Source: Tigheibacillus halophilus
GTDB lineage: Bacteria > Bacillota > Bacilli > Bacillales > Amphibacillaceae
Reading direction: 5' to 3'
DNA: 64,000 bases
NCBI RefSeq assembly: GCF_042683165.1
Contig: NZ_JBHUIZ010000012.1
Location: 248,001-312,000, forward strand
The position numbers were made by a program, and so were the translations under genes. How positions within the stretch are numbered: position 1 is the stretch's first letter; every line of letters begins with the position of its first letter. Below are positions 43,810-51,852 of the stretch, piece after piece. The notes under the pieces were generated by a model that did not search any database, was not told the DNA's origin, and saw nothing but the letters and a program-made list of their open reading frames with translations.

Positions 43810-45119
43810 TGCGGATGAAAGATCAATTACGTTTCATTTTGAAAAATGTCCGGAAAAATAAAGTTCGTACGACGATGACAATTTTGGCAGCCGCAATCGG
43901 ATGTGCATTTTTAATCGTATTGGCATCTGTAGGTTTCGGCCTGCAAAAATCCATTGTGGCAGATACGTTGCAGGACCAGACTGTAACGGAGATACAAGTG
44001 CAATCGAAAATGGACAAAGCAGGAAATGCCGATCCCTTAACGATGAAGAATGTCTCAGAAATAGAGTCATTGGATGGGGTTAAGACTGTCACAAGAAGAA
44101 ACGGGCTTATTCAGTCACCAAAATATGAAATGAATGGTCAGCAGGCAGAGGGAAGTACCATCGCAGTTGATTTTGCTTCAGAAAAGAAAGCTGGATTTAA
44201 GCTAAGTAATGGAAAAATGCCGGAAAAGGAAAATGAAGTCATTGTAGCCTATGACTTTGCCAAGGCATTGGTTCAGTCTGACAAAGACGGTAAAAATGAT
44301 GCTCCGAAAATGGACATCAAAAATCTTTTGGGAAAAAAGATGGAAATGGATATCGTGCGCATCAAGGATGGCAAAGAAACACATCAAACATTTTCAGTCG
44401 ATATTGTTGGCGTTGAAGCTAAACCGGCAAAAGAGTGGTTGCAAAATCAAAATGTATACATTTCCTATGCGATGATGAAAAAAATAGATGCCTATACAGG
44501 GACTTATGCCGCTGAACCAGATGCCCAAAACGAGGATGGAGAAACAGACCATGGTTTTGACGTAATGAAGGTCTATGCGAATAGTCTGGAATCTGTGCAG
44601 TCAGTGACAGACCAGTTGGAAAAGAAAGATTATATGGTTTATTCAGTTTTGAAAGAAATGAAACAAATCAATGTACTGTTTGCCATTGTCAAGGCTGGTC
44701 TGGTCTTGGTCGGCACGATAGCTGTCATCATTGCCTCGATCGGTATTTATAACACAATGACGATGGCAGTAACAGAGCGTGCCGCTGATATCGGCATTAT
44801 GAAAGCTATTGGTGCGAATCCCAGAACAATCAAACGGATCTTTTTGCTGGAAAGCTGCTCTATTGGATTGATTGGCGCTGTGTTTGGTGTAGCCATTGCT
44901 TATGTCACCAGCTTTGTGGTCAATTTAGGTATGCCAGTGATTATTGAAGCGGCTTTCCATGAAAAACTTCCTGAAAATCTGCAGTTTTCGGCGATTCCAC
45001 CAGTATTGATTTTAATCGCGGTAGTCATCTGCATCGCAGTAACAATCATTTCCGGTGTACGGCCTGCAAAACATGCGACAAAAATAGACGTTTTGCAAGC
45101 GATGAGAAGGGAACTTTAA
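43806..45119 (+). CDS. ytrF: FtsX/MacB-like permease YtrF
   Basis: 437 residues. One N-terminal helix (about 20-45), a large extracytoplasmic domain (about 50-280), then three C-terminal helices with the FtsX signature NTMTMAVTERAADIGIMKAIGA. This is a type VII ABC permease, which transmits force across the membrane rather than passing a solute. Last gene of the operon; a terminator follows 11 bases after the stop. Confidence 0.92.
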   Translation: MMRMKDQLRFILKNVRKNKVRTTMTILAAAIGCAFLIVLASVGFGLQKSIVADTLQDQTVTEIQVQSKMDKAGNADPLTMKNVSEIESLDGVKTVTRRNGLIQSPKYEMNGQQAEGSTIAVDFASEKKAGFKLSNGKMPEKENEVIVAYDFAKALVQSDKDGKNDAPKMDIKNLLGKKMEMDIVRIKDGKETHQTFSVDIVGVEAKPAKEWLQNQNVYISYAMMKKIDAYTGTYAAEPDAQNEDGETDHGFDVMKVYANSLESVQSVTDQLEKKDYMVYSVLKEMKQINVLFAIVKAGLVLVGTIAVIIASIGIYNTMTMAVTERAADIGIMKAIGANPRTIKRIFLLESCSIGLIGAVFGVAIAYVTSFVVNLGMPVIIEAAFHEKLPENLQFSAIPPVLILIAVVICIAVTIISGVRPAKHATKIDVLQAMRREL

Positions 45120-45130
45120 TAGAATACCTG

Positions 45131-45173
45131 TCCAGGGGCCAAACTGGGTCCCTGGCACTGAAACTTTTTTTAT
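45131..45173 (+). terminator. Terminator of the ytr operon
   Basis: CCAGGGGCC-aaact-GGGTCCCTGG stem; a T-run (TTTTTTTATTTG) follows after 9 bases. Confidence 0.7.
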
Positions 45174-45295
45174 TTGTGTTACGTATGGATATTTACTTTC
45201 AATAATGAAAGGTTTATGTCACATTTTGCGATACATTTTACCAAACAGATAGTATATGCTAATACAATAGCAAGTATAGGAAGTTGGTGGGTTCC

Positions 45296-47848
45296 TTGAA
45301 ACATAAACAAGCGCTTATCCGCGCGGCAAAATACATATTCATGATTATTGTCGTCAGTGTCATCTTCATTGAGGGAAAGAGGCAGCTGTCTGAGGTAGGC
45401 CTGAAAGAGTCGCTAAAGGCGATTGACCAGGTGCCCTTTTATATGGATATCATCGTGATCACCACTGCATTGTTGTCTGTTTCCACGATGTTTTTTTACG
45501 ACTTTTTCTTTATACGCTCACAAAAAATCCCGCTGACCAAAAGAAAGATATTCGGTGTGGCATGGGTCGCCAATTCCTTTAACGGTGTTTTTGGATTCGG
45601 CGGTTTGATTGGCGCTGGCGTCAGAGGGATGCTATATAAGGGATACACGAAAGACAGTGCAAAGCTTGTGGTCGGCATTGGCTGGCTGGCGCCTGCTGCT
45701 GTGATGGGATTATCGATATTTTCCATTTTAGTCATTATGCATGTTTTCCCCGCAGGAGAGTTGTTAGCTGATAAAAAGTGGCTTTGGTTCGTGCTTGCCG
45801 GTATTTTTTTATTTTTCCCTGTTTATCTCGGATTGGCAGCATTTCGAAAGAGTGAATTTTTTACACCGAAATTGACATTGCAATATTCTGCTGTGTCTGT
45901 TATTGAATGGTTCGGAGCGGGTCTTGTACTTTATTTCAGTCTTGTTGCTGTGGATGCTCCCGTTTCTTTCGGCCAGGCATTTGGGTTATATACGATTGCC
46001 GCCGTGATGGGAGTCATCAGCATGATACCGGGCGGATTCGGTTCATTTGATTTAATGGTTTTATCCGGCGGGCAGCTGCTGGGTGCTGAGCCAAGTATTC
46101 TATTGACGGCTTTGTTGATGTACCGTTTCGCCTACTATATGATTCCGCTTATTTTTGGCTTGATCATCATGGCCTTTGAAATGAGCAGTACGGTTGTGAG
46201 AAAAGCAGAGGACAGCAATTTGATTGCACCTGTGGTGGAAATAAGCGGTGTCATATGGGCATTGCAGCGAATGATTCTGAAAAACATCGGCTATTGGTCT
46301 CTATCACTATTATCATTCATAACCGGTCTTTTCTTGTTGTTCATACCTATTTTCGATATCATTGCTTACCATGCCATGGACAAATCCCGGCTTTCCTTGC
46401 TTACAATCGACTTTTACAATATTCTTCTGTTCGCATTAGCCATTACGATTTGGTTTTTTATGAAGGAAATGTATTATAAGACAATACGTGGTTTATATAT
46501 CACATGTATCACACTTATCCTCTCCATTGTGCTGTTGGTAGGCCAATCGGAAAATGCGATTATCGGGGCATTGGCAGCATTTCATTTGCTCGTATTGATT
46601 TTGCTGCGAGGCCAATTTAAGCGCCATAGCTTGCCGTTCAATGCCGCCAGTATGCGTGGTCTGCTCTACGTGTGTTTGATTGCCTTCCTGATATTTGTCG
46701 TGTTTACCAGGAATGGGCTGCTCCTGGTTGATTATCATAAACCGCTATATGGCATATACGGGATCGGGTTTGTTGGCTGTCTAGTCGCTTGCCTCTATAT
46801 TATCGGCCTTATTATTTTGTTCGCACGTAAACATCATGTCCAGATTGGTGAAGTGTACAATGAAGAAAAGCTAGACCGATTTTTTGAAGCGTATGGTGGT
46901 CATGTACTGAGTCATTTAGGGTATCTGGGTGATAAGCGTTTTCTATTTAGTGATGATGGGAAGGCGCTGGTGCAATTTTCCACAGCCGGAAACAGAATGG
47001 TTGTGCTTGGAGATCCGCAAGGGGAGGAAGCGTCTTTTGAAGAACTGCTGTCCAAGCTATTAGAGAAGGCGGATTATTATGGCTATCGTTGCGTTTTTTA
47101 TCAGATAAGCGGAGATAAAATGGCGCTTTATCACGATATGGGATATACATTTTTTAAACTTGGTGAAGAGGCGATTGTGGATTTGGACACGTTTACGATA
47201 TCCGGAAAAAAACGAGCCGGCCTGCGTTCTTCTTTCAATCGTTTCCATAAAAATGGCTATACCTTCGAAGTGATTCATCCACCGTTTACTGAATCATTCT
47301 GGCAGCAGTTAGAATCGGTTTCTGATGCTTGGCTGGATGGTAAAAGCGAGAAGCAATTCTCACTAGGTTTTTTTGACAGAAAGTACTTGTCTAAAGCACC
47401 AATCGCGGTGATGCAGAACGAAAATGGTGAAATCACAGCCTTCATGAATATCATGCCAGTATATCAGGAAAGCACTATTTCCATCGATCTAATGCGCCAT
47501 CTACCTGACGAACCGAGCGGGGAGATCGATGTGATGTTCATTCATCTGTTCGAGTGGGCGAAACAAGAAGGTTACCGCTATTTCAATTTAGGCATGGCTC
47601 CATTATCCAATGTGGGAAATGCGAAGCAATCGTTCCTTGGCGAGCGGATTGCTGCAGCAGTCTTCAATAACGTGCGTTATCTATACGGATTCAAAGGCTT
47701 ACGTGACTTCAAAAATAAATATTATCCTGAATGGTCGGGTAAGTACTTAGCTTATCGGAAAAGTTATTCATTGGCTTCTGCCATGATCCAGGTGGTGCGC
47801 TTGATCGGTGGCAAGAAAAAGAAGCTCAAGCTGTTAAAGGGTAAATAG
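45296..47848 (+). CDS. mprF: Phosphatidylglycerol lysyltransferase / flippase
   Basis: About 850 residues. N-terminal flippase part with some 14 helices (WVANSFNGVFGFGGLIGAG and MIPGGFGSFDLMVLSGGQLL are typical), then a cytosolic DUF2156 GNAT-like synthase domain (about 530-830, VLGDPQGEEASFEELL, KRAGLRSSFNRFHKNGYTFEV). It transfers lysine from Lys-tRNA to phosphatidylglycerol and flips the product, lowering susceptibility to cationic peptides. The start is TTG at 45296; a TTG at 45284 directly abuts the AGGAAG site and is less likely. It lies right after the ytr operon. Confidence 0.94.
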   Translation: MKHKQALIRAAKYIFMIIVVSVIFIEGKRQLSEVGLKESLKAIDQVPFYMDIIVITTALLSVSTMFFYDFFFIRSQKIPLTKRKIFGVAWVANSFNGVFGFGGLIGAGVRGMLYKGYTKDSAKLVVGIGWLAPAAVMGLSIFSILVIMHVFPAGELLADKKWLWFVLAGIFLFFPVYLGLAAFRKSEFFTPKLTLQYSAVSVIEWFGAGLVLYFSLVAVDAPVSFGQAFGLYTIAAVMGVISMIPGGFGSFDLMVLSGGQLLGAEPSILLTALLMYRFAYYMIPLIFGLIIMAFEMSSTVVRKAEDSNLIAPVVEISGVIWALQRMILKNIGYWSLSLLSFITGLFLLFIPIFDIIAYHAMDKSRLSLLTIDFYNILLFALAITIWFFMKEMYYKTIRGLYITCITLILSIVLLVGQSENAIIGALAAFHLLVLILLRGQFKRHSLPFNAASMRGLLYVCLIAFLIFVVFTRNGLLLVDYHKPLYGIYGIGFVGCLVACLYIIGLIILFARKHHVQIGEVYNEEKLDRFFEAYGGHVLSHLGYLGDKRFLFSDDGKALVQFSTAGNRMVVLGDPQGEEASFEELLSKLLEKADYYGYRCVFYQISGDKMALYHDMGYTFFKLGEEAIVDLDTFTISGKKRAGLRSSFNRFHKNGYTFEVIHPPFTESFWQQLESVSDAWLDGKSEKQFSLGFFDRKYLSKAPIAVMQNENGEITAFMNIMPVYQESTISIDLMRHLPDEPSGEIDVMFIHLFEWAKQEGYRYFNLGMAPLSNVGNAKQSFLGERIAAAVFNNVRYLYGFKGLRDFKNKYYPEWSGKYLAYRKSYSLASAMIQVVRLIGGKKKKLKLLKGK

Positions 47849-47981
47849 CCGGTATGCAACATAGGCGCACCGGCTATGTTGTCATTCAAACGCCCTGCAC
47901 TTGTCCATTCTTTACAATGGACAAACGGAAAAGAAAGGTTTATAATTTTCATTGGTCATTTGAAGAGTACCTTTGAAATAT

Positions 47982-48072
47982 GGAGAAGTACCCAAGTCCG
48001 GCTGAAGGGGACGCACTCGAAATGCGTTAGGGCGCATTACGCGCCGCATGGGTTCGAATCCCATCTTCTCCG
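47982..48072 (+). tRNA. tRNA-Ser(CGA)
   Basis: 91 bases with a long variable arm (GGGCGCATTACGCGCC). Acceptor GGAGAAG pairs with CTTCTCC; discriminator G73. Anticodon stem ACGCA/TGCGT, loop CTCGAAA, anticodon CGA, decoding UCG. T-arm GGGTTCGAATCCC. CCA not encoded. Confidence 0.96.
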
Positions 48073-48105
48073 TACCTAGACCATTTTTGAACATTTGAAG
48101 ACATA

Positions 48106-48153
48106 AAAATCCTAATACCTCCAAAAACAGGAGGAATTAGGATTTTCTTTTTC
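48106..48153 (+). terminator. Terminator after tRNA-Ser
   Basis: AAAATCCTAATACCTCC / GGAGGAATTAGGATTTT stem with a 7-base loop and TCTTTTTC tail. Confidence 0.85.
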
Positions 48154-48304
48154 ATTGACTTCCCCCAAGCAGCTTTGTTCTCATTCGCTTTTGTTGCAAA
48201 GAAGGAGGCTCGTTCTATAATCATGCTGTATGCGATAAATTCGCTATTAAAAGCCCATAGGCGTGAAATGTGGAGGATTGGTGTATGATAGCTAGTTAAC
48301 GGAT

Positions 48305-49699
48305 TTATTTCTGTTCTGCTTCCCACCATAATGAATCTTTGGGATTTTCAACAGCCTTTTTATACTCAGCCTTAGAAGCAACTGTCGGGTAAGAACCTTT
48401 TAAAGATTTCCCTGAAGTATCTTCGAATAAAGTTAACACAACTATTAAACCAATTAAACTAACTGCTAATAAATAGAAGCCTGGCGCTAAATTATTTCCT
48501 GTCACATGTACCAGCCAAGAAGCAACTAAAGGGGTTGTACCACCAAAAACAGAGACGGAAATATTAAATGTCCATGATAATGTGCGATATCTAATGTCAG
48601 TATGAAACAAGGTAGGTAAAGATCCCGGCATAGTACCTTCGTAAACAGATAAAACGAGACCCAACATTAAAAGCCCTATGAATAAGAAAGCCGTACTTCC
48701 CATACTGAGAAAGTAGAAAGATAAAATTGGCAGCACAATTCCTAATACTAGTCCAAATATTATAACCCGTTTATTCCCTAATTTATCTCCCAGTTTTCCA
48801 AAAGTTATAGCGAATGGAACCATAATAATTAATACAATTGCTGTAACCGGCGTACTTATTGTATCACTTATACCAATGTTTTCATTTAAATAAGAAGGCA
48901 TATAACCTAATAATATGTAATTAGTTATATTGAAAAATGCTACAAATACGATACATAAAAAGATATCTTTTTTATATGTTTTAATTGTTTCCAATAAACC
49001 TGGCTGTTCCTCTTGGTTATTCGAAACATCATTTTCAAATATTGGTGTTTCATCTAAATTACTTCTCAAATATAATCCAAATAATCCAATTGGAATACTT
49101 AAGAAGAAAGGAATTCTCCATCCCCAACTATTCATTTGTGCATCAGATAGTGTCCAGAAAAGTACTGTCGCTAAAATAGAAGCTATTATATAACCAGATA
49201 ATGTGCCAATTTCTAAACCACTGCCTAATCTTATTCGTTTATTATCTGGAGAAGATTCTGCAATGTATACCATTGCGCCGGCATACTCTCCACCCACAGA
49301 AAAACCTTGCAGAATACGAGCAAGGAGTAATAATAGAGGAGCCCATGCCCCAATCTGATTGTATGTAGGAAGCATCCCCATTATTAAAGTAGATAAAGCC
49401 ATCATTAGGATCGTAGTTGTTAATACTACTTTTCGGCCAAATTTATCACCAATTTTACCGAAAATAATTCCACCTACTGGTCTAAGTAAAAAAGCAATTG
49501 CAAATGTGGCAAAAGTGAATATCAACTTTAATTCATCGTTTTGGACTGGACTGAAAAAATTTTCGCTAATGATAACCGACAAATAAGAGAATAAAGCGAA
49601 GTCAAACCATTCCATAGCGTTTCCTATCCCAGTAGCAAACACGCTTTTCTTAGCCTGTTGAATATTTACAACGTTGATTTTTTTCTTGTTGAATTTCAT
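48305..49699 (-). CDS. MHS-family MFS transporter, ProP-like
   Basis: 464 residues, 12 helices, metabolite:H+ symporter family (proline/betaine, citrate, shikimate carriers). Hallmarks are GNAMEWFDFALFSYLSV in helix 1, RPVGGIIFGKIGDKFGRK and QGFSVGGEYAGAMVYIAE. The nearest described members are ProP-like osmolyte or organic-acid carriers; the substrate is open. The coding region is visibly more AT-rich than its neighbours (many AAT, TTA, ATA codons), suggesting acquisition. ATG at 49699 is preceded by AGGAG at a rather long 14 bases. It sits between two tRNA genes. Confidence 0.88.
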   Translation of the reverse strand: MKFNKKKINVVNIQQAKKSVFATGIGNAMEWFDFALFSYLSVIISENFFSPVQNDELKLIFTFATFAIAFLLRPVGGIIFGKIGDKFGRKVVLTTTILMMALSTLIMGMLPTYNQIGAWAPLLLLLARILQGFSVGGEYAGAMVYIAESSPDNKRIRLGSGLEIGTLSGYIIASILATVLFWTLSDAQMNSWGWRIPFFLSIPIGLFGLYLRSNLDETPIFENDVSNNQEEQPGLLETIKTYKKDIFLCIVFVAFFNITNYILLGYMPSYLNENIGISDTISTPVTAIVLIIMVPFAITFGKLGDKLGNKRVIIFGLVLGIVLPILSFYFLSMGSTAFLFIGLLMLGLVLSVYEGTMPGSLPTLFHTDIRYRTLSWTFNISVSVFGGTTPLVASWLVHVTGNNLAPGFYLLAVSLIGLIVVLTLFEDTSGKSLKGSYPTVASKAEYKKAVENPKDSLWWEAEQK

Positions 49700-50381
49700 T
49701 TTAAATATGCCAACTCCTCGTGTGTGATTCAATACATTCTGGGCATTGTAATTGCCCTCCATTTTCTCGTGTTTTTTATTAAAATACGTTTTTGTGCCAA
49801 TCAGAAAGAGATGCGAATTCGTTATAATATCCCAAAAGTGCCCTTGTGATATCCATCACAAATGAGATGACAGACGACTATCTATATATTTCCCATAGGA
49901 AACAGTTCATTTTTAATCGTCTACAAGGTCCTTATTTAATTCTTGGGCGCTTTTAAACAGTCGCGTTATAAGTGAACAAAGAGAACGCCAACCGACTACG
50001 GACTGAAATGTTATGAACCGCTGAAAGGGGAGAGGGGCGTGGGGGGAGTGAATGACTGCGGTATGGAAAAATGGATTGGTCTGATGCTAACTGTACACCA
50101 GAAAGCATGGAAGATCGTTATCTGCTGAAAAGAATAAAGAAAACCATTTTGTCTTAGGACGAGGTAACGGTAATGATCATTTATTTGCAGCGGTTTTGAA
50201 CGTGGTACGATTGAAAACGAGGCTTCAAAAATAAAGAACTTATAAAAAGCAATTGTGTAGCGTGAAGTTTTCCATGTTGCATAAAAACTGATAATAAAAA
50301 AGGTCCGTTACCAACCCACATAAACCCCTAAACCACTGTGTTTTCTAGCTTGGTCGGCGTAACCAAAGGAAATAAAAATAC
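49700..50381. other. Gene-poor stretch with possible decayed coding sequence
   Basis: About 680 bases without an intact gene. Two protein-like fragments in different frames overlap here: one around 50064-50156 (GKMDWSDANCTPESMEDRYL...) ending in a stop, and one around 50110-50243 (KENHFVLGRGNGNDHLFAAV...). Neither has a start site. They may be remains of a broken gene that I cannot name. No repeat or att-like copy of the tRNA ends was found. Confidence 0.35.
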
Positions 50382-50409
50382 AGCCGTTCCTGAATACTCA
50401 AGAATGGCT
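50382..50409 (-). terminator. Terminator downstream of tRNA-Thr
   Basis: On the minus strand AGCCATTC and GAACGGCT form an imperfect stem, followed by GTATTTTTATTT. Confidence 0.55.
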
Positions 50410-50433
50410 ATATATCAATGTTTTCTGTATCAG

Positions 50434-50506
50434 TGCTGGTGAGAGGATTTGAACCCCCGACCCCTTCATTACGAGTGAAGTGCACTACCAACTGTGCTAC
50501 ACCAGC
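50434..50506 (-). tRNA. tRNA-Thr(CGT)
   Basis: 73 bases on the minus strand beginning GCTGGTGTAGCACAGTTGG. Anticodon stem CTTCA/TGAAG with loop CTCGTAA gives anticodon CGT, decoding ACG. Acceptor GCTGGTG pairs with CACCAGC. The T-stem GGGGG/CCTCT contains two G-U pairs. CCA not encoded. Confidence 0.94.
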
Positions 50507-50597
50507 ATACCCTATCGAAAAGCACAATAAAAATAATAACGTATTTTAGCTCGATTAGCAAGCATTTTACTATGTGACCCGTCCAAAAAGAGCGTGT

Positions 50598-50630
50598 AAA
50601 AAGCCTGGTCTCTGGATAGAAACCAGGCTT
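50598..50630 (-). terminator. Terminator of the oxdC operon
   Basis: On the minus strand AAGCCTGGT and ACCAGGCTT flank an 11-base loop, followed by TTTTT. Confidence 0.8.
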
Positions 50631-50646
50631 AGCATACATCGTGTTC

Positions 50647-51807
50647 TTAATTAAATTTCACATTCGGTCGCTTATCCGGATGTAATGCCTCATGGATGAA
50701 CTTGTCGTCAACATGCAGGTGCTCCTTCAAAAGTTCCGGAGGGGTCTGTGACATCCACTGGTTAAGGGAAACATCCGCAAAATGGTCGCTCCGGAACATT
50801 TCCAGAAATACGAGCGGTTCATCACCGGTGTTTTGAATATAGTGACCCATAGCAAAGGGAACGTAGCCCACATCTCCTTCCATATAGTCGAATGTTCTTG
50901 CATGCCCCTCTGCAGCAAAAACAGTCATTCTGCCTTTTCCGGAAATATAGTATTGCCATTCAGCTTCGTTTGGGTGCCAATGCAGCTCACGCATGCCGCC
51001 AGGCTCTACTTCAACCAAAGCCGCAGCTACTGTAGTAGCTGCTTTGAAATTGGTCGAATCAGCTATACGCACTTTCCCACCGTTCGTTTCCATTGGTGTT
51101 TGTTCCAACAGACGATAACTGAATGGGTTAGGCACATTACCGTTCATATTTGCGGGCTTTTCCTGCGCGATTGGGCCAGGAACTTTCCCTTGGAACATAT
51201 ATTGTTCTCCTGATGGAATGTTCTCAAAGGTATCTTCACTCACTCCGAAATTGGCTGCTAACACATCTTTTGGTGTATGTGCAAACCAATCGGTAATGGA
51301 GAATGTGCTGTTTTCTGAAAAAGAGCCATCATCAAAGACAAGGAGAAATTCGCATCCTTCATCCAGACCGACAATAGAATGCGGGATGCCAGATGGGAAA
51401 TTCCATAAGTCACCTTTGCCAACATCATCGATAAACACTTTGCCATCAACATCAATCGCTGTGATTCGTGCACGTCCGGAGATCATATACGCCCATTCGG
51501 CTTCTTTATGCCAATGCAGCTCTCGAATTCCACCTGGCTTCAGGCGCATGTTCACTGCTGCAAGAGTTGTTGCCTCCGGCAGTTCGCGTTTCGTCACTTC
51601 ACGAGACCAACCCCCATGTTCCAGTCTCATTCTGGCATCGGAAAAAGAGAATTTCAGATTTGGGATGGTACCTGAGTCAGTTGGTGTTCCGCCGAATAAA
51701 TTTGGATTTTGCTTGTCTCTTTCGATATTGCGCGGCCCCTCATCGGTCGCACCTTTGTCCCCCAAGATTGGCTGTGGTATGTCTTCTGTTGATTTATTGT
51801 GCGTCAA
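50647..51807 (-). CDS. oxdC: Oxalate decarboxylase (bicupin, manganese)
   Basis: 386 residues. Splits oxalate to formate and CO2. Two cupin domains each hold a manganese site: H98, H100, E104, H143 and H276, H278, E283, H322. The lid loop reads SENST (164-168), the decarboxylase form with a glutamate proton donor, unlike the oxidase. A TTG start at 51807 follows AAAGGA. It lies 45 bases downstream of the gamma-glutamyltransferase-like gene and shares its transcript; a terminator follows. Confidence 0.96.
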   Translation of the reverse strand: MTHNKSTEDIPQPILGDKGATDEGPRNIERDKQNPNLFGGTPTDSGTIPNLKFSFSDARMRLEHGGWSREVTKRELPEATTLAAVNMRLKPGGIRELHWHKEAEWAYMISGRARITAIDVDGKVFIDDVGKGDLWNFPSGIPHSIVGLDEGCEFLLVFDDGSFSENSTFSITDWFAHTPKDVLAANFGVSEDTFENIPSGEQYMFQGKVPGPIAQEKPANMNGNVPNPFSYRLLEQTPMETNGGKVRIADSTNFKAATTVAAALVEVEPGGMRELHWHPNEAEWQYYISGKGRMTVFAAEGHARTFDYMEGDVGYVPFAMGHYIQNTGDEPLVFLEMFRSDHFADVSLNQWMSQTPPELLKEHLHVDDKFIHEALHPDKRPNVKFN

Positions 51808-51852
51808 TTGAATCGTCCTTTCTGATTAATATTCCAGTATTTCAGCTGATTT

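Noticed and set aside
48027..48329. Open frame of about 100 codons on the minus strand ending in a DGIRTH-type peptide
   Set aside because: It runs antisense through tRNA-Ser. This type of peptide is a known false product of tRNA genes, and no ribosome site is present.
49700..50433. Integrative element with att sites next to the tRNA genes
   Set aside because: No integrase gene and no repeated copy of either tRNA 3' end was found.
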